Origin: Chthonomonadales bacterium
Lineage (GTDB): Bacteria; Armatimonadota; Chthonomonadetes; Chthonomonadales; CAJBBX01
Direction: 5' to 3'
Length of the DNA stretch: 64,000 bases
Assembly (NCBI GenBank): GCA_013360745.1
Contig: JABWBA010000003.1
Span: forward strand, 41,873 to 105,872
A program made the translations under genes and the position numbers. Of this stretch, positions 17,240-27,508 are shown one piece after another. Under the pieces are notes generated by a model. That model did no database searches and had not been told where the DNA came from. It worked only from the letters and a program-made list of their open reading frames with translations. How positions within the stretch are numbered: the stretch's first letter is position 1; each line of letters begins with the position of its first letter.

Positions 17240-18247
17240 ATGTCGATCGGCGCCTCTCGTTCCAAGGTCGTTCGCTACGCCGTCCTGGACATCGGGTCGA
17301 ACACCGTCAAGCTGACGATCGTCGAGCAAGTTCCCACCGGATTCTATAAACCGATCGTCGATGTCAGCGCGACGACCCGCCTCGGAGAGGACATCCAGGC
17401 CCGGCGTCTCACGCCGGCAGCGATAGATCGGACCATCGACATGCTGCTACAGAGCCTGGCCGTGTGCGCCAGATATGAGGTGACCGCGCTCGCGACGGCG
17501 GCGACTTCGGCGGTGCGAGATGCGGTCAACGCCGACGAGTTCGTCGGTCGCGCGGCTGAGTATGGCATTTGCGTTACGGTCCTCACCGGCGATGAGGAAG
17601 CGCGCCTTTCGACTCTGGCCGTCGTCACCGATCCCGATCTCGATCTGGATGGACCGATTACGATGGTGGATATCGGCGGAGGCAGCACCGAGATTGCGAT
17701 ATTCGAGCCAGGCCACGGACAGGACCGACGGAGCCTGCAGCTGGGCTGTGTTCGCCTGACCGAAGCGATTCTGAAGAGTGACCCGACCACACTCCAAGAG
17801 ATGCAGGCTGCCCGACAAGCCGTTTCGGAATCGATGCAGGGCCGACCGCCGGTGATCGAAGGCGCCCCGCTCATCGGCGTTGGCGGCACAATGACGAACA
17901 TGGGGCGCGTCTGTCTGGCCCGTACTGGCCTCTCAGCCAACCTGCACGGTCTGTCTCTCAGCATGGACGAAGTGCGGGCGCAGATCGATCTCTATGCGAG
18001 CCGGCCGATCGCCGAACGCAAGCAGATCGCAGGCCTTGATCCGGAACGAGCCGACATCATCCTCGCTGGCGCATTGATCCTTGAAGGCGCCATGGACTCG
18101 GCCAGGATCGGCTCCGCGACGGTTAGCTGCCGTGGCCTTCGATGGGGCGTGCTCTACGATCGCTTTCAGGTGACGACGGAGCCTTCTACCCCACCCCAGG
18201 CCGGCTCAGTTCGGGCGATGCACCTGCCGGTCGGAGCAAATCGGTGA
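17240..18247 (+). CDS. Exopolyphosphatase / Ppx-GppA family phosphatase
   Basis: YAVLDIGSNTVKLTIVE, VDIGGGSTEIAIFE, GVGGTMTNMG, DPERADIILAGALIL. Confidence 0.93.
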   Translation: MSIGASRSKVVRYAVLDIGSNTVKLTIVEQVPTGFYKPIVDVSATTRLGEDIQARRLTPAAIDRTIDMLLQSLAVCARYEVTALATAATSAVRDAVNADEFVGRAAEYGICVTVLTGDEEARLSTLAVVTDPDLDLDGPITMVDIGGGSTEIAIFEPGHGQDRRSLQLGCVRLTEAILKSDPTTLQEMQAARQAVSESMQGRPPVIEGAPLIGVGGTMTNMGRVCLARTGLSANLHGLSLSMDEVRAQIDLYASRPIAERKQIAGLDPERADIILAGALILEGAMDSARIGSATVSCRGLRWGVLYDRFQVTTEPSTPPQAGSVRAMHLPVGANR

Positions 18248-18900
18248 GGGACTTCGAGTACGAGCGCCGCCTGGCCCGCCAGCCCCGCCGATCGCGGCGT
18301 CAGGCGATACGCCGGTGGATGATCGGATGCGGTCTGCTGATCCTAGTCGCAGTGATCGCGACGGCCATCGGCGCCCTGTACGCGATCTCCGGCCAGGAAC
18401 ATGCGCCGGTGCTCACCGGTGCGGATCATACGCGGGTCGCCACGGAAGTTGACAAGGTAATGAAGACCGTCGAAGCGGTTCGGCGCGACGCCGCGAAGGG
18501 AGTCCAGCGCAAGTTCGAACTCACCGTATCCGACGAACAGCTGAACCTTCTGCTTGCTGAGGATAAGGAAGTCCGTCGTCGGCTCCGATCGCGGCATATC
18601 GAAGAGGCATGGGTGCTGATCGGCGATGGAGAGGTCCGCGCCAATGCCATCCGCTCCATGAGCGGAATCAATGTCCAGATCCAGGCGGCGCTCAAGCCGG
18701 AGATCGCGGGAGGTCAGACCGTCCACGTCTCGATCGTCCGGCTTAAGGTCGGCCGCATCACCATGCCGCCGGGCGCAGGGCAAGACCTGGCCGATGAGCT
18801 CGGCCGTCTGGTGAGCTCCCGGATCACCGATACGAAAGCGCGGATCACCGAGATCAAGATCGCAGACAACCGCATCGAACTTCGAGGGGTCACCCGCTGA
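18244..18900 (+). CDS. Hypothetical membrane-anchored protein (possibly YpmS/DUF2140-like)
   Basis: GTG start overlapping the ppx stop (GTGA); TM segment MIGCGLLILVAVIATAIGALYAI; KFELTVSDEQLNLLLAE region. Confidence 0.6.
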   Translation: MRDFEYERRLARQPRRSRRQAIRRWMIGCGLLILVAVIATAIGALYAISGQEHAPVLTGADHTRVATEVDKVMKTVEAVRRDAAKGVQRKFELTVSDEQLNLLLAEDKEVRRRLRSRHIEEAWVLIGDGEVRANAIRSMSGINVQIQAALKPEIAGGQTVHVSIVRLKVGRITMPPGAGQDLADELGRLVSSRITDTKARITEIKIADNRIELRGVTR

Positions 18901-18998
18901 GATCCTGCGGACGGACACCTCCCGCCTCCGTATACCCGTTACGCATGGTCACCCCGGTGATGGGCCGGATCGGAGCGTTGCGCGCCCCGTCGCCAGCG

Positions 18999-20663
18999 TC
19001 ATCCGGCGGCAGCCGACCACGACAGATAGGCGCCGGAAAGATTTCGCACCGTATAACCGTGCTGGTGAAGGATCCGGCAGGCATAGTACGACCGCTGGCC
19101 CGATCGACAGTATACGATGATCTCTCGGTCTCGGGGCAGCTCGTCCATTCGCGCCCGTAGCTGGCTCAGAGGGATCGTCATCGCGGACGGGATCACGCCC
19201 GACACGCATTCCGCTTCCTCCCGGACATCCAGCAGGCAGGTCGTCTCCGTATCACAGGAACCGATGTCGGAACAATGAGCGACGTGGACATCGCCTCGCA
19301 GCACGTTCCCGGCCGCCATTCCAGCGATGTTCACGGGATCCTTGGCAGAGCCGAATGGGGGAGCATACGCGAGCTCGAGATCCGCGATCTGGTCGACCGT
19401 CAGGCCTGATTGGATCGCCGTCGCAAGGACATCGATCCTCTTATCCACACCCGACAAACCGACAACCTGAGCGCCCAATAGCCGACCATTGCCCGGATCG
19501 TACAGCAGTTTCATGGCGAGGGGCGAGGCGCCAGGATAGTAACTCGCGTGATCCATCGGATGGACGTGGATCGCCTGATAGCTCAAACCGGCCTGATCCA
19601 GCATTCTGGCATTCGCTCCCGTGCCGGCGGCCGCGAGGTTGAAGATTCGGAGAATGCCCGTTCCGAAGGAACCGCGATAGGCGGACGCCCGGCCCATGAT
19701 CGCATCGGCAGCAATGCGCCCCTGGCGGTTCGCCGGGCCCGCCAGAGGCAGAAGCATCGGCCGACCGGTAACACCGTGGATCACCTCGACGGCATCGCCC
19801 ACGGCCCAGATGTGGGGGTCGCTCGTCTGCATCTGTTCATCCACCTTGATCCCGCCCGTTATCCCGATGGTCAACCCCGCGCCTTTCGCGAGCGTCGTTT
19901 CCGGTCGAACGCCCATGGCCAGCAGCACCACATCGCCGGGAATGCGGGAACCGTCCTCAAGGACCGCCACCGATGCCATGGCCCCATCGGAGGCGTCCGG
20001 ATCATCGAACGATCGAACGGCCTTGCCCAGATGCAGATCCACGCCATGCTGGCGAAGCTCGGCGTGAACGCGACATGCCATGTCCGCATCAAGAAACCCT
20101 GCCACATGGGGCAACGCCTCGATCAGAGCCACGGGATGGCCGCGGCGGACCAGCTGCTCGGCCATTTCGAGGCCGATGTAGCCCCCGCCGACGATCACCG
20201 CCCTGCCTCCACTGCGATCGGCCAGATAGGCGTCCAGGTCACGGGCGTCCGGGATGTTCCGAAGAACGAAGTGGCCCGGGCGCTCGATCCCGGGTATCGG
20301 GGGACGCAGCGGGGTCGATCCGGGTGCAAGGATCAGTGCATCATAGGCCTCGGTATAGACGCGATCGGTGTCCAGATCCTTCAGGGTTACCGTTCGCCCC
20401 TGCCGGTCGATCTCAATCGCCTCCGTACGGACGCGAATATCGAGGTTCATGCGGGCCTTGAGGACTTCTGGCGATTGGACGAGCAAGCCGTGCCAGTCGG
20501 AGATCTCACCGCCAACGAAATAGGGTAAACCGCAGTTCGCGAAGGATGCGTACGGTCCGCGCTCCACTACGATGATTTCGGCCTCCTCAGAGAGCCGACG
20601 TGCCCTTGCGGCCGCGCTTGCGCCGCCCGCTACACCTCCGATTACGATGATCCTGCGATGCAT
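18999..20663 (-). CDS. CoA-disulfide reductase-like FAD/NAD oxidoreductase with C-terminal rhodanese domain
   Basis: IIVIGGVAGGASAAARARRL, FANCGLPYFVGG, VIVGGGYIGLEMAEQL, WAVGDAVEV; C-terminal REIIVYCRSGQRSYYACRILHQHGY rhodanese active site. Confidence 0.93.
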   Translation of the reverse strand: MHRRIIVIGGVAGGASAAARARRLSEEAEIIVVERGPYASFANCGLPYFVGGEISDWHGLLVQSPEVLKARMNLDIRVRTEAIEIDRQGRTVTLKDLDTDRVYTEAYDALILAPGSTPLRPPIPGIERPGHFVLRNIPDARDLDAYLADRSGGRAVIVGGGYIGLEMAEQLVRRGHPVALIEALPHVAGFLDADMACRVHAELRQHGVDLHLGKAVRSFDDPDASDGAMASVAVLEDGSRIPGDVVLLAMGVRPETTLAKGAGLTIGITGGIKVDEQMQTSDPHIWAVGDAVEVIHGVTGRPMLLPLAGPANRQGRIAADAIMGRASAYRGSFGTGILRIFNLAAAGTGANARMLDQAGLSYQAIHVHPMDHASYYPGASPLAMKLLYDPGNGRLLGAQVVGLSGVDKRIDVLATAIQSGLTVDQIADLELAYAPPFGSAKDPVNIAGMAAGNVLRGDVHVAHCSDIGSCDTETTCLLDVREEAECVSGVIPSAMTIPLSQLRARMDELPRDREIIVYCRSGQRSYYACRILHQHGYTVRNLSGAYLSWSAAAG

Positions 20664-20707
20664 GAATGTTCCCATACGCCTTTCCCGGGCGATCATACCC
20701 TCTGCCC

Positions 20708-20745
20708 GTAATGGGGTTCGCGCCCCTATCGGCGCGCCCCGTTAC
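20708..20745. other. Compound hairpin in the CoADR/dxs divergent intergenic region
   Basis: GTAATGGGG-tt-CGCGCC-cctatc-GGCGCG-CCCCGTTAC, complementary along the whole length except one wobble and a 2-nt bulge. Confidence 0.55.
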
Positions 20746-20833
20746 CATTACGCGAAATCGCATCCCCAGGATGCATAGAACCGGTGATGGTACAATCATC
20801 CTTGATTCCGTGGAAGGTGTTAGGGCATAAGGC

Positions 20834-22792
20834 ATGGGCGATCTTCTCGCCAGGATCCAGCGACCATCCGATCTGAAGGAGCTGAGACCCGAAGAGCTGG
20901 TTCGATTAGCCGAGGAACTCCGTTCGGCGATCGTCGATCATCTCTCAGAGACAGGAGGGCACTTCGCATCGAATCTCGGCGCAGTGGATCTGATCGTAGC
21001 CCTGCACGCCGTATACGATCCGCCAAGAGACCGACTGGTCTTCGATGTTGGGCACCAATGCTACGCCCATAAAATGCTCACCGGTCGACTCGCCGACTTT
21101 CCCACGTTGCGACAGTACGGCGGTATCAGCGGCTTCCTCCGAATGGATGAGAGCGTTTATGACGCCTTCGGCGCCGGCCATGCGAGCACATCGATCTCGG
21201 CAGCCTATGGATTCGCGATGGCGCGCGATCTCTCCGGCGGCGACGAATCCGTCGTTGCCATCATCGGCGATGCAGGCATGACGGGAGGCCTCGCGTTCGA
21301 AGGCCTCAATAACGCCGGCCACAGCGGGCGCAAGTTCACCGTGGTCCTCAATGACAACGCGATGTCCATCGCTCCAAACGTCGGCGCCCTGGCCCGTTAT
21401 CTCGCGCTGCTGCGGACCACCGATTGGTATCAGCACCTGGAGCGCCGTACCCAGGGAGTGCTCAGGCGATTGCCGGCTGGCGATGTGGCAGCCCGTGCGG
21501 CCGACGGACTCTTCAAACATTCCATCACCAACCTCATCGCTCCTGAGCGGACCGGTGTCATGTTCGAACAGATGGGTTTTCAATACATCGGGCCGCTGGA
21601 TGGTCATGATCTGCCGCTTCTGCTTGACGTCTTTCAACAGGTCCGGCGGATGGACGGGCCGGTTCTCGTGCACCTGATCACCGTCAAAGGCAAGGGCTAC
21701 GATCTGGCGGAGGAGAACGCGCGCAAATACCATGCCGTCACGCCCTTTGAACCGGCAACCGGCCAGGTGCATTCGCCTGCCGGCGGCGCCACCTTCACCT
21801 CAGTATTCGCGGACACTCTGGTATCACTCGCGGAAGCGGACCCGGACCTGGTCGGCATCACGGCCGCCATGCCCGACGGAACCGGCATCGCGAAACTCCA
21901 CAGCCGTTTCCCGGATCGCGCTGTCGATACCGGCATCGCAGAAGGCCATGCGGTATGCTTCGCTGCCGGTCTGGCTGCCGCGGGCAAGCGACCGGTCGTG
22001 GCAATCTACTCCACTTTTCTGCAGCGCGCGTACGATATGATCCTGCACGATGTCGCGCTGCAACGGCTTCCCGTCCTGTTCGCGATTGATCGGGCTGGCC
22101 TGGTCGGAGAGGACGGCGGCACGCATCATGGGGCGTTCGACCTGACCTACCTGCGCCCGGTTCCCGGATTGACGCTCATGGCTCCATCCGATGGCCCTGA
22201 GCTCGCCGCCATGCTCCGCTTCGCCCACGACCATGTGCGCAGTCCCGACGCGTCGCCCATCGCAATCCGCTATCCGAGAGGATCGACCGTGGAACCGGAC
22301 GGCGCTCCGGCACCAACCCCTATTCGGATGGGCAAGGCCGAGGTGATAACGACGGGCGACGATGCCGCGATCATCGCCATTGGGTCGATGGTTCCGATTG
22401 CGACACGCGCCGCCTCGATTCTCGAAGCGGAGGGCGTTCATGTAGCCGTAGTAAACGCCCGTTTCGTCAAACCGATCGATGAAGAGACGATCGTTGAGAT
22501 CGCGATCCGAACCCCGCGACTACTGGTTGCCGAGGAAAATACCTGTATCGGCGGGTTTGGCGACGCTGTCCGTGAAGTCCTTATGCGGGCGGCGTTGAGC
22601 GATGTCACCGTCCGGCATATGGCCTTACCGGATCGTTTCGTTGAGCACGGTACGCAAGCGACACTGCGCGGGCTATGCCGCCTTACGGCCGAGGATTTCG
22701 CCGCGGAGATTCGGGAGATGCTCCGAACTCGGGCCGGGAATACCCCGGCCGATCGATCGCTGGCCACAGCTCAGGTCCACGCGCCATCCTGA
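20834..22792 (+). CDS. dxs: 1-deoxy-D-xylulose-5-phosphate synthase
   Basis: GGHFASNLGAVDLIVALHAVYDPPRDRLVFDVGHQCYAHKMLTGR, VAIIGDAGMTGGLAFEGLNNAG, VLNDNAMSIAPNVGA, DRAGLVGEDGGTHHGAFDL. Confidence 0.98.
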   Translation: MGDLLARIQRPSDLKELRPEELVRLAEELRSAIVDHLSETGGHFASNLGAVDLIVALHAVYDPPRDRLVFDVGHQCYAHKMLTGRLADFPTLRQYGGISGFLRMDESVYDAFGAGHASTSISAAYGFAMARDLSGGDESVVAIIGDAGMTGGLAFEGLNNAGHSGRKFTVVLNDNAMSIAPNVGALARYLALLRTTDWYQHLERRTQGVLRRLPAGDVAARAADGLFKHSITNLIAPERTGVMFEQMGFQYIGPLDGHDLPLLLDVFQQVRRMDGPVLVHLITVKGKGYDLAEENARKYHAVTPFEPATGQVHSPAGGATFTSVFADTLVSLAEADPDLVGITAAMPDGTGIAKLHSRFPDRAVDTGIAEGHAVCFAAGLAAAGKRPVVAIYSTFLQRAYDMILHDVALQRLPVLFAIDRAGLVGEDGGTHHGAFDLTYLRPVPGLTLMAPSDGPELAAMLRFAHDHVRSPDASPIAIRYPRGSTVEPDGAPAPTPIRMGKAEVITTGDDAAIIAIGSMVPIATRAASILEAEGVHVAVVNARFVKPIDEETIVEIAIRTPRLLVAEENTCIGGFGDAVREVLMRAALSDVTVRHMALPDRFVEHGTQATLRGLCRLTAEDFAAEIREMLRTRAGNTPADRSLATAQVHAPS

Positions 22793-22805
22793 TCTTCTCC
22801 CTCGC

Positions 22806-25800
22806 TCAGTGTTCTACGGTAATCGCGGCGATGCGGACGTCCGGCGCGTCGGAGAGTTCGACCGCGGCCAGCCTCTTGGGCTCTGCCACCGTAATCGTAT
22901 ACCAGAACAGCCTCGCAGGCGGGCCGGGATCACCCACTTTGTTGCGCGTGAAGGGAGCCATATAGGCAACCCGATCGTTCCGTGCCGGAGGGCTCTCCCA
23001 GACCCCGATGGGAAACGAGGTGAACTGCTCGGAGTTGTCCGAAAAACGGAGGGTAACGCCGAGCGATTTTCCGGGAACCACAGCGGCCGCCAGGATGTGC
23101 ACTTTTCGCGCTGGAGCACGACGAGCCTTATCCGATAGAATCGCCCGGTTGCCCGGGCGCACCAGCGTGGGCCCCTGCGAGGATAACCACCGGAAGCTCA
23201 GACTCCGACTTCGCTCCGTGCCAGTTCGGAGCTCGGGCAGCCACAGAGTTGCCGGAACCGGTCCCGTCGTCAGGAACGGCGGCGTGATCTCGGCTGGTAA
23301 TACGGATCCCGTACCATCGAAACCGGCGGCATCCGTATCCCAGCGGCTGAGAACGCCCTTTACCTGTGCATGCGGCGCGAGATCCAGGAACTCCAGTCGA
23401 CCGCCAGCCACCTCCACCAGCGTTACCCGCGTTTCGTATGTCCGTGCTGAGGTGAGCGTCGACCCCCATGTGTCACCCACACGGATGTCCCATACGAGCC
23501 AGTACTTGCCATCGTTCGGCGGCGCAGTCAACCATGCACCAACGTCGCCGATCTCCGTACCCGGCGGCACATCCGCCTTCAGCGGAAAGACCTCATCTTC
23601 CCATACTGCCTCGATGCCGTCCAGGTAATACCAGTGAAAACCAACAGCGACCTGATCCTTCAGCCAGGTCTGATTGCCGCGGTTCTTGATTCCCAGCGGT
23701 ACCGGTATGCGGCGATCCGCGGGCACCCGTGAGGGTGTGTAATCGTTGAAGAACTGCGCCCCGAAGTCGGCCTCGACGATCTGTACTTCCTGCGGCTCGG
23801 TGGGCGCGGTGCGGAGGACATCGCCCTCGATATCGACATCCCACCGAAGAAGATACCGGGACGTGTCGGGACCCGAGAATCGATAGGGAGATCCGTCGGA
23901 TCGAACCGCCGTCACCGGGACTGTAACCGTACATACTGCGCCGGGCGGGACATCCTCGGTCAGCAGCGCGGAGCAATCCGCAAGACCCGCATCGACAAAC
24001 TCCGGCATGCCGTTGCCAGGCCGTAGTTCGAACAGCCTCGCAACGACCTTCGTCGATTTCGCTCGCCATGCCTGGTGTCCGTCATTGCGAACCGTCACCG
24101 AGACGGGACAGCTCGACAACGCCTCCAGAACGCGCGGGAGGGAGCTTCGGACCAGGGTCGCTCGGTACTGCTCGACGCCGTCTCCGTCGATTCGCGCGGT
24201 CATCACAGAGAGAGTTCGAGTACCGGTCTTAGGACTCGGCTTAACGGTTCCGCGCCGATCCATGTTCACCAGTTCCAGATTCAACGCGATATCGCCCGAC
24301 CGATCCGGAACGGGCACCTGCAGGGTGATGTCCAACGGGTCGCCACGCACCACGGTCACCGGCAGGACCACCGCGGGCCCAGAGCCGCCGCCAGCCCATG
24401 TCGCTCGGATCGCGGTCTCACCAGCAGTCCAGGGTACCGGGCTCGGATTGCGCAGACGCAGATGCGCGGAATAGGTTGTACCGGGCAGCAGGACGGTCGG
24501 AAGATCGGAGGCGATGAGATCGAGTGCGTCGCCTGTCGCGCTCTTATAGTGGAGTGTGTTCGCGCGTGTCGTATCCAGATACTGCAGACCGTATTCGACC
24601 GTTGGGCCAATCTCCGTCCCGTTGGCGTAGTCATTCCATGAGTCGATCAGAACCGATGGGACTCCAGACGAGATCGCACGGCGCCACGAGGCTCGATAGG
24701 TCTCGATCGTGCGACGCAAAAGCGGGTGCTCTCCGTCGCCTCGCCCGGGGGTTCCTGCGTAGATTGCGCCAATGGAGATGGCGCCTGTTCGATCCTCAGC
24801 ATATCCATCCCCATCCGCGACTGGCACAAGACCATCGAATCCGGGGCCCATCGTACCAACCGAGAGGAGAATGAGGTGTCTGCCGAACTCCCGGGCATGC
24901 CGCTGTCGAAGGAACACCGCGAGATCAGAAGAAATCGTCATTCCCCGGCCGTCGATGATGACGGTATCCGCCATGCCCGAGCCATTTTCGACCGACAATG
25001 GCGTCTGCAACCGATACCGTGCCGGCACGCACTGCATAAACTCACCGATGGCGCCTGCGAGCGCGGCACGGGGGTCCGAGATCTGCAGTAGTTCCCGCGC
25101 ATCGAGCCACAGGCAAGCCGCAGGGGCATCCGCTCCACCTGCGTCCATCGTCGCTATGGCCGCGGCCAAGGCGGTCAGTGCGAGCCGACCTTCGCGTGAC
25201 GGGCGATAGACCACTGCAGCCGCATCAATACCCGCCTCCCGCATTCTTGAGAGCTGGATGCGATGCCAATCCAGACGATCATAGGAGAACCACGGGCCTG
25301 TCCCGTCCATTGGATGAGTCACAAAGTGGGACAGCCCGTCGGGAGACATCGACGCCTTCAACGGCAGGTCCTTACGCGGGTCACTCTGGTACTCGACATG
25401 GTAACGAACCAGCACGCGCCGCGGGAAGGCCTGGCGCACCAGCGGCCCTGTTCGAGCAGTCACGATTGGACTGGCGATAACGCCCGCGATCCGCCCGGGT
25501 TTCACCTCTACCTCACCCCGCTTGCGAGCCATGGCCGAGGTGCCGGCGCCGACGATCCGTGTATCGGAGCCGCTGACAAACGAGAAGGCCGTAACGCGGG
25601 ACCATTCCCCTTCAGCCAGAGCTCCGTCGATCACGGGCTTCACGGTAAAGACGCGGGCGCATACCAGCGCACCCGGTGCGCCGGCAATAGACGCCACCGG
25701 AGCATCGGTAAAGACCAGCTCGGCCCACTTCGTCGGATCGCTGAGGTCCGCTTCCGTTATCACCGCCGGAGAAACGCTCGTGATCGGCGGATCCCCTTCG

Positions 25801-26357
25801 ACCACGCTCCGAACCGCGACGTTGAACCGCGCCCGCGCACCGGACACTGGCGCGCCTCCCAGTTCCGCCCAGGGTATACCCATCTCGACGGCGAAGCCGC
25901 CCTCCGGAGCGTCGGGTCCATTCAATGGAACCCGTGGCCTCAACCGGTATTTGAACAGCGCGCGAACACCGTCGGGGCCCGTATGGAAATCGTCCACTCC
26001 CTTGATCGGCACTCGGTCTGCGCCACGATACAGTTGCGCTCCCTGTGCGACCGAAACCTGCATCTCGATACGGCGGGGAGAACCGCCAGCCGCAGCGGGC
26101 AGTTCCAGACTGACCTCCAGACGATCGTCGGAGGAAAGATCCGCAAACGGAGCCGCGATATGCCCACGAAGGATTCGCTTGTCGACGTCGGCGGCCACGT
26201 AGAAGTAATCCGAATCGAACGCGGTACGGCAACGGACACGGATCTCTGCATATGCGAACGCGGGAACCAGGAGCGGCGCCATAAGGACGGTGATCGCCAC
26301 AGCCCGGGATACCGTCCGTCGGAGAAGCTCGACACTGATCCAGTTTGATAAGCCCAT
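22806..26357 (-). CDS. Very large secreted multidomain protein: CBM9/DOMON-like N-terminus, GH99/GH71-like central region, NBR1-type Ig-like repeats
   Basis: Signal peptide (VAITVLMAPLLVPAFAYAE); DDRLEVSLELPAAAG...IPWAELGG (CBM9-like); SFYDRLDWHRIQLSRMREAGIDAAAVVY...SWNDYANGTEIGPTVEYG (GH99-like); NRGNQTWLKDQVAVGFHWYYLDG (NBR1-Ig-like). Confidence 0.6.
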   Translation of the reverse strand: MGLSNWISVELLRRTVSRAVAITVLMAPLLVPAFAYAEIRVRCRTAFDSDYFYVAADVDKRILRGHIAAPFADLSSDDRLEVSLELPAAAGGSPRRIEMQVSVAQGAQLYRGADRVPIKGVDDFHTGPDGVRALFKYRLRPRVPLNGPDAPEGGFAVEMGIPWAELGGAPVSGARARFNVAVRSVVEGDPPITSVSPAVITEADLSDPTKWAELVFTDAPVASIAGAPGALVCARVFTVKPVIDGALAEGEWSRVTAFSFVSGSDTRIVGAGTSAMARKRGEVEVKPGRIAGVIASPIVTARTGPLVRQAFPRRVLVRYHVEYQSDPRKDLPLKASMSPDGLSHFVTHPMDGTGPWFSYDRLDWHRIQLSRMREAGIDAAAVVYRPSREGRLALTALAAAIATMDAGGADAPAACLWLDARELLQISDPRAALAGAIGEFMQCVPARYRLQTPLSVENGSGMADTVIIDGRGMTISSDLAVFLRQRHAREFGRHLILLSVGTMGPGFDGLVPVADGDGYAEDRTGAISIGAIYAGTPGRGDGEHPLLRRTIETYRASWRRAISSGVPSVLIDSWNDYANGTEIGPTVEYGLQYLDTTRANTLHYKSATGDALDLIASDLPTVLLPGTTYSAHLRLRNPSPVPWTAGETAIRATWAGGGSGPAVVLPVTVVRGDPLDITLQVPVPDRSGDIALNLELVNMDRRGTVKPSPKTGTRTLSVMTARIDGDGVEQYRATLVRSSLPRVLEALSSCPVSVTVRNDGHQAWRAKSTKVVARLFELRPGNGMPEFVDAGLADCSALLTEDVPPGAVCTVTVPVTAVRSDGSPYRFSGPDTSRYLLRWDVDIEGDVLRTAPTEPQEVQIVEADFGAQFFNDYTPSRVPADRRIPVPLGIKNRGNQTWLKDQVAVGFHWYYLDGIEAVWEDEVFPLKADVPPGTEIGDVGAWLTAPPNDGKYWLVWDIRVGDTWGSTLTSARTYETRVTLVEVAGGRLEFLDLAPHAQVKGVLSRWDTDAAGFDGTGSVLPAEITPPFLTTGPVPATLWLPELRTGTERSRSLSFRWLSSQGPTLVRPGNRAILSDKARRAPARKVHILAAAVVPGKSLGVTLRFSDNSEQFTSFPIGVWESPPARNDRVAYMAPFTRNKVGDPGPPARLFWYTITVAEPKRLAAVELSDAPDVRIAAITVEH

Positions 26358-26474
26358 CAGCACACTCCCGCGCCCGACGCGCATGGGTTAGGCGCGGGCT
26401 GCATACGCCGGATTATGGCACAGCGTTCGCCGTGGTGTCGCCAGAGCCGCAACTGACACGGTGCACGGCGCTTC

Positions 26475-26504
26475 TTGACGCTATGGGATCCAGACGTCTA
26501 TAAT
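26475..26504 (+). promoter_or_regulatory. Sigma-70-type promoter of the phnD-like gene
   Basis: TTGACG (26475-26480) - 18 nt - TATAAT (26499-26504); predicted TSS falls almost at the ATG (26514). Confidence 0.65.
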
Positions 26505-26513
26505 CGCCGCAGT

Positions 26514-27500
26514 ATGAAGGCTCCAATCCGATATCCGATCTCCCCTATCCGGGTCACGACGGCATACGGGCGAGGAGTCCGCAGTGCTCTCAGGACGATC
26601 GTATTAGCCGTTGCGGCGTTGGGGCTAACCTCCTGTGCGCCACGACCGGCGCAGGAGGCCAGGAACGGCAGTCGACGGGACACCCACCCGATCGAATCGA
26701 CCTTCACATTTACCGTCGTACCGTACGAAGCGGCCGAGCAGCTCAACGACGACTATACGCCGATGGCGCGTTACCTTGGCAAGGCCATCGGCGCCAAAGA
26801 AGGCCGTTTCGTCTCTGTGGTCGACTACGCCGGTGTGCTCGCGGCTCTGGAGACGGGAAGCGTCGATGTCGCCTATCTGTCGCCGTTTCCCTACGCCCTG
26901 GCCATGAGCCGAATGAAACTCAAACCGATTCCCCTCGCCATGCCCTGGGTGCTGGGAAACCTGATGTACCGTGGTGTCATCTTCACGCGTGCGGATAGCG
27001 GCATCAAGACTCTCGCGGATCTCAAGAACAAGACGTTCGCTTTTGGCGATGTGACCTCGACGACTGGTTTCCTGTTGCCCAAGGTTATGCTGATGCGCGC
27101 TGGAGTCTTCGATACGCTGAAATGGCGCAACGCTGGGAACGCGAACATGGTGGCCAAGGCCGTGGAAAACGGCGCCGCAGACGCGGGCGCTGCCTACGAG
27201 AGCGTTTTCCAGGTGGTTTATCGCGACGAACCGGAGAAGACGAAGCTCATGCGCGTCATCGGCCATACGGACAGCATCCCGAATGGCATCTACGTTGCGC
27301 GCGGCGACCTCCCGAACGACACCGTCAAGAAACTCCGCGAAGCGTTCCTTCGCATGAACTCGGATCCCGAGGGCCGCAAAGTGATGCAGCGAGCGACGAA
27401 CGATAAGATCGTGCCCGTGAAGGATGAGCTATTCGACCCGGTGCGCAAGGCCGCCACCGCCCTGAATCTTGAGCTCGAGGCGCTCGAAAAGAAGGACTGA
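26514..27500 (+). CDS. Phosphate/phosphite/phosphonate ABC transporter substrate-binding protein (PhnD family lipoprotein)
   Basis: Lipobox LGLTSCAP; YEAAEQLNDDYTPMARYLGKAIG, FGDVTSTTGFLLPKVML, VENGAADAGAAYESVF. Confidence 0.92.
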   Translation: MKAPIRYPISPIRVTTAYGRGVRSALRTIVLAVAALGLTSCAPRPAQEARNGSRRDTHPIESTFTFTVVPYEAAEQLNDDYTPMARYLGKAIGAKEGRFVSVVDYAGVLAALETGSVDVAYLSPFPYALAMSRMKLKPIPLAMPWVLGNLMYRGVIFTRADSGIKTLADLKNKTFAFGDVTSTTGFLLPKVMLMRAGVFDTLKWRNAGNANMVAKAVENGAADAGAAYESVFQVVYRDEPEKTKLMRVIGHTDSIPNGIYVARGDLPNDTVKKLREAFLRMNSDPEGRKVMQRATNDKIVPVKDELFDPVRKAATALNLELEALEKKD

Positions 27501-27508
27501 GTCGACGC

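Noticed and set aside
20760-20833. TPP riboswitch ahead of dxs
   Set aside because: Characteristic CTGAGA and ACC..GAACCTGATC core motifs are absent.
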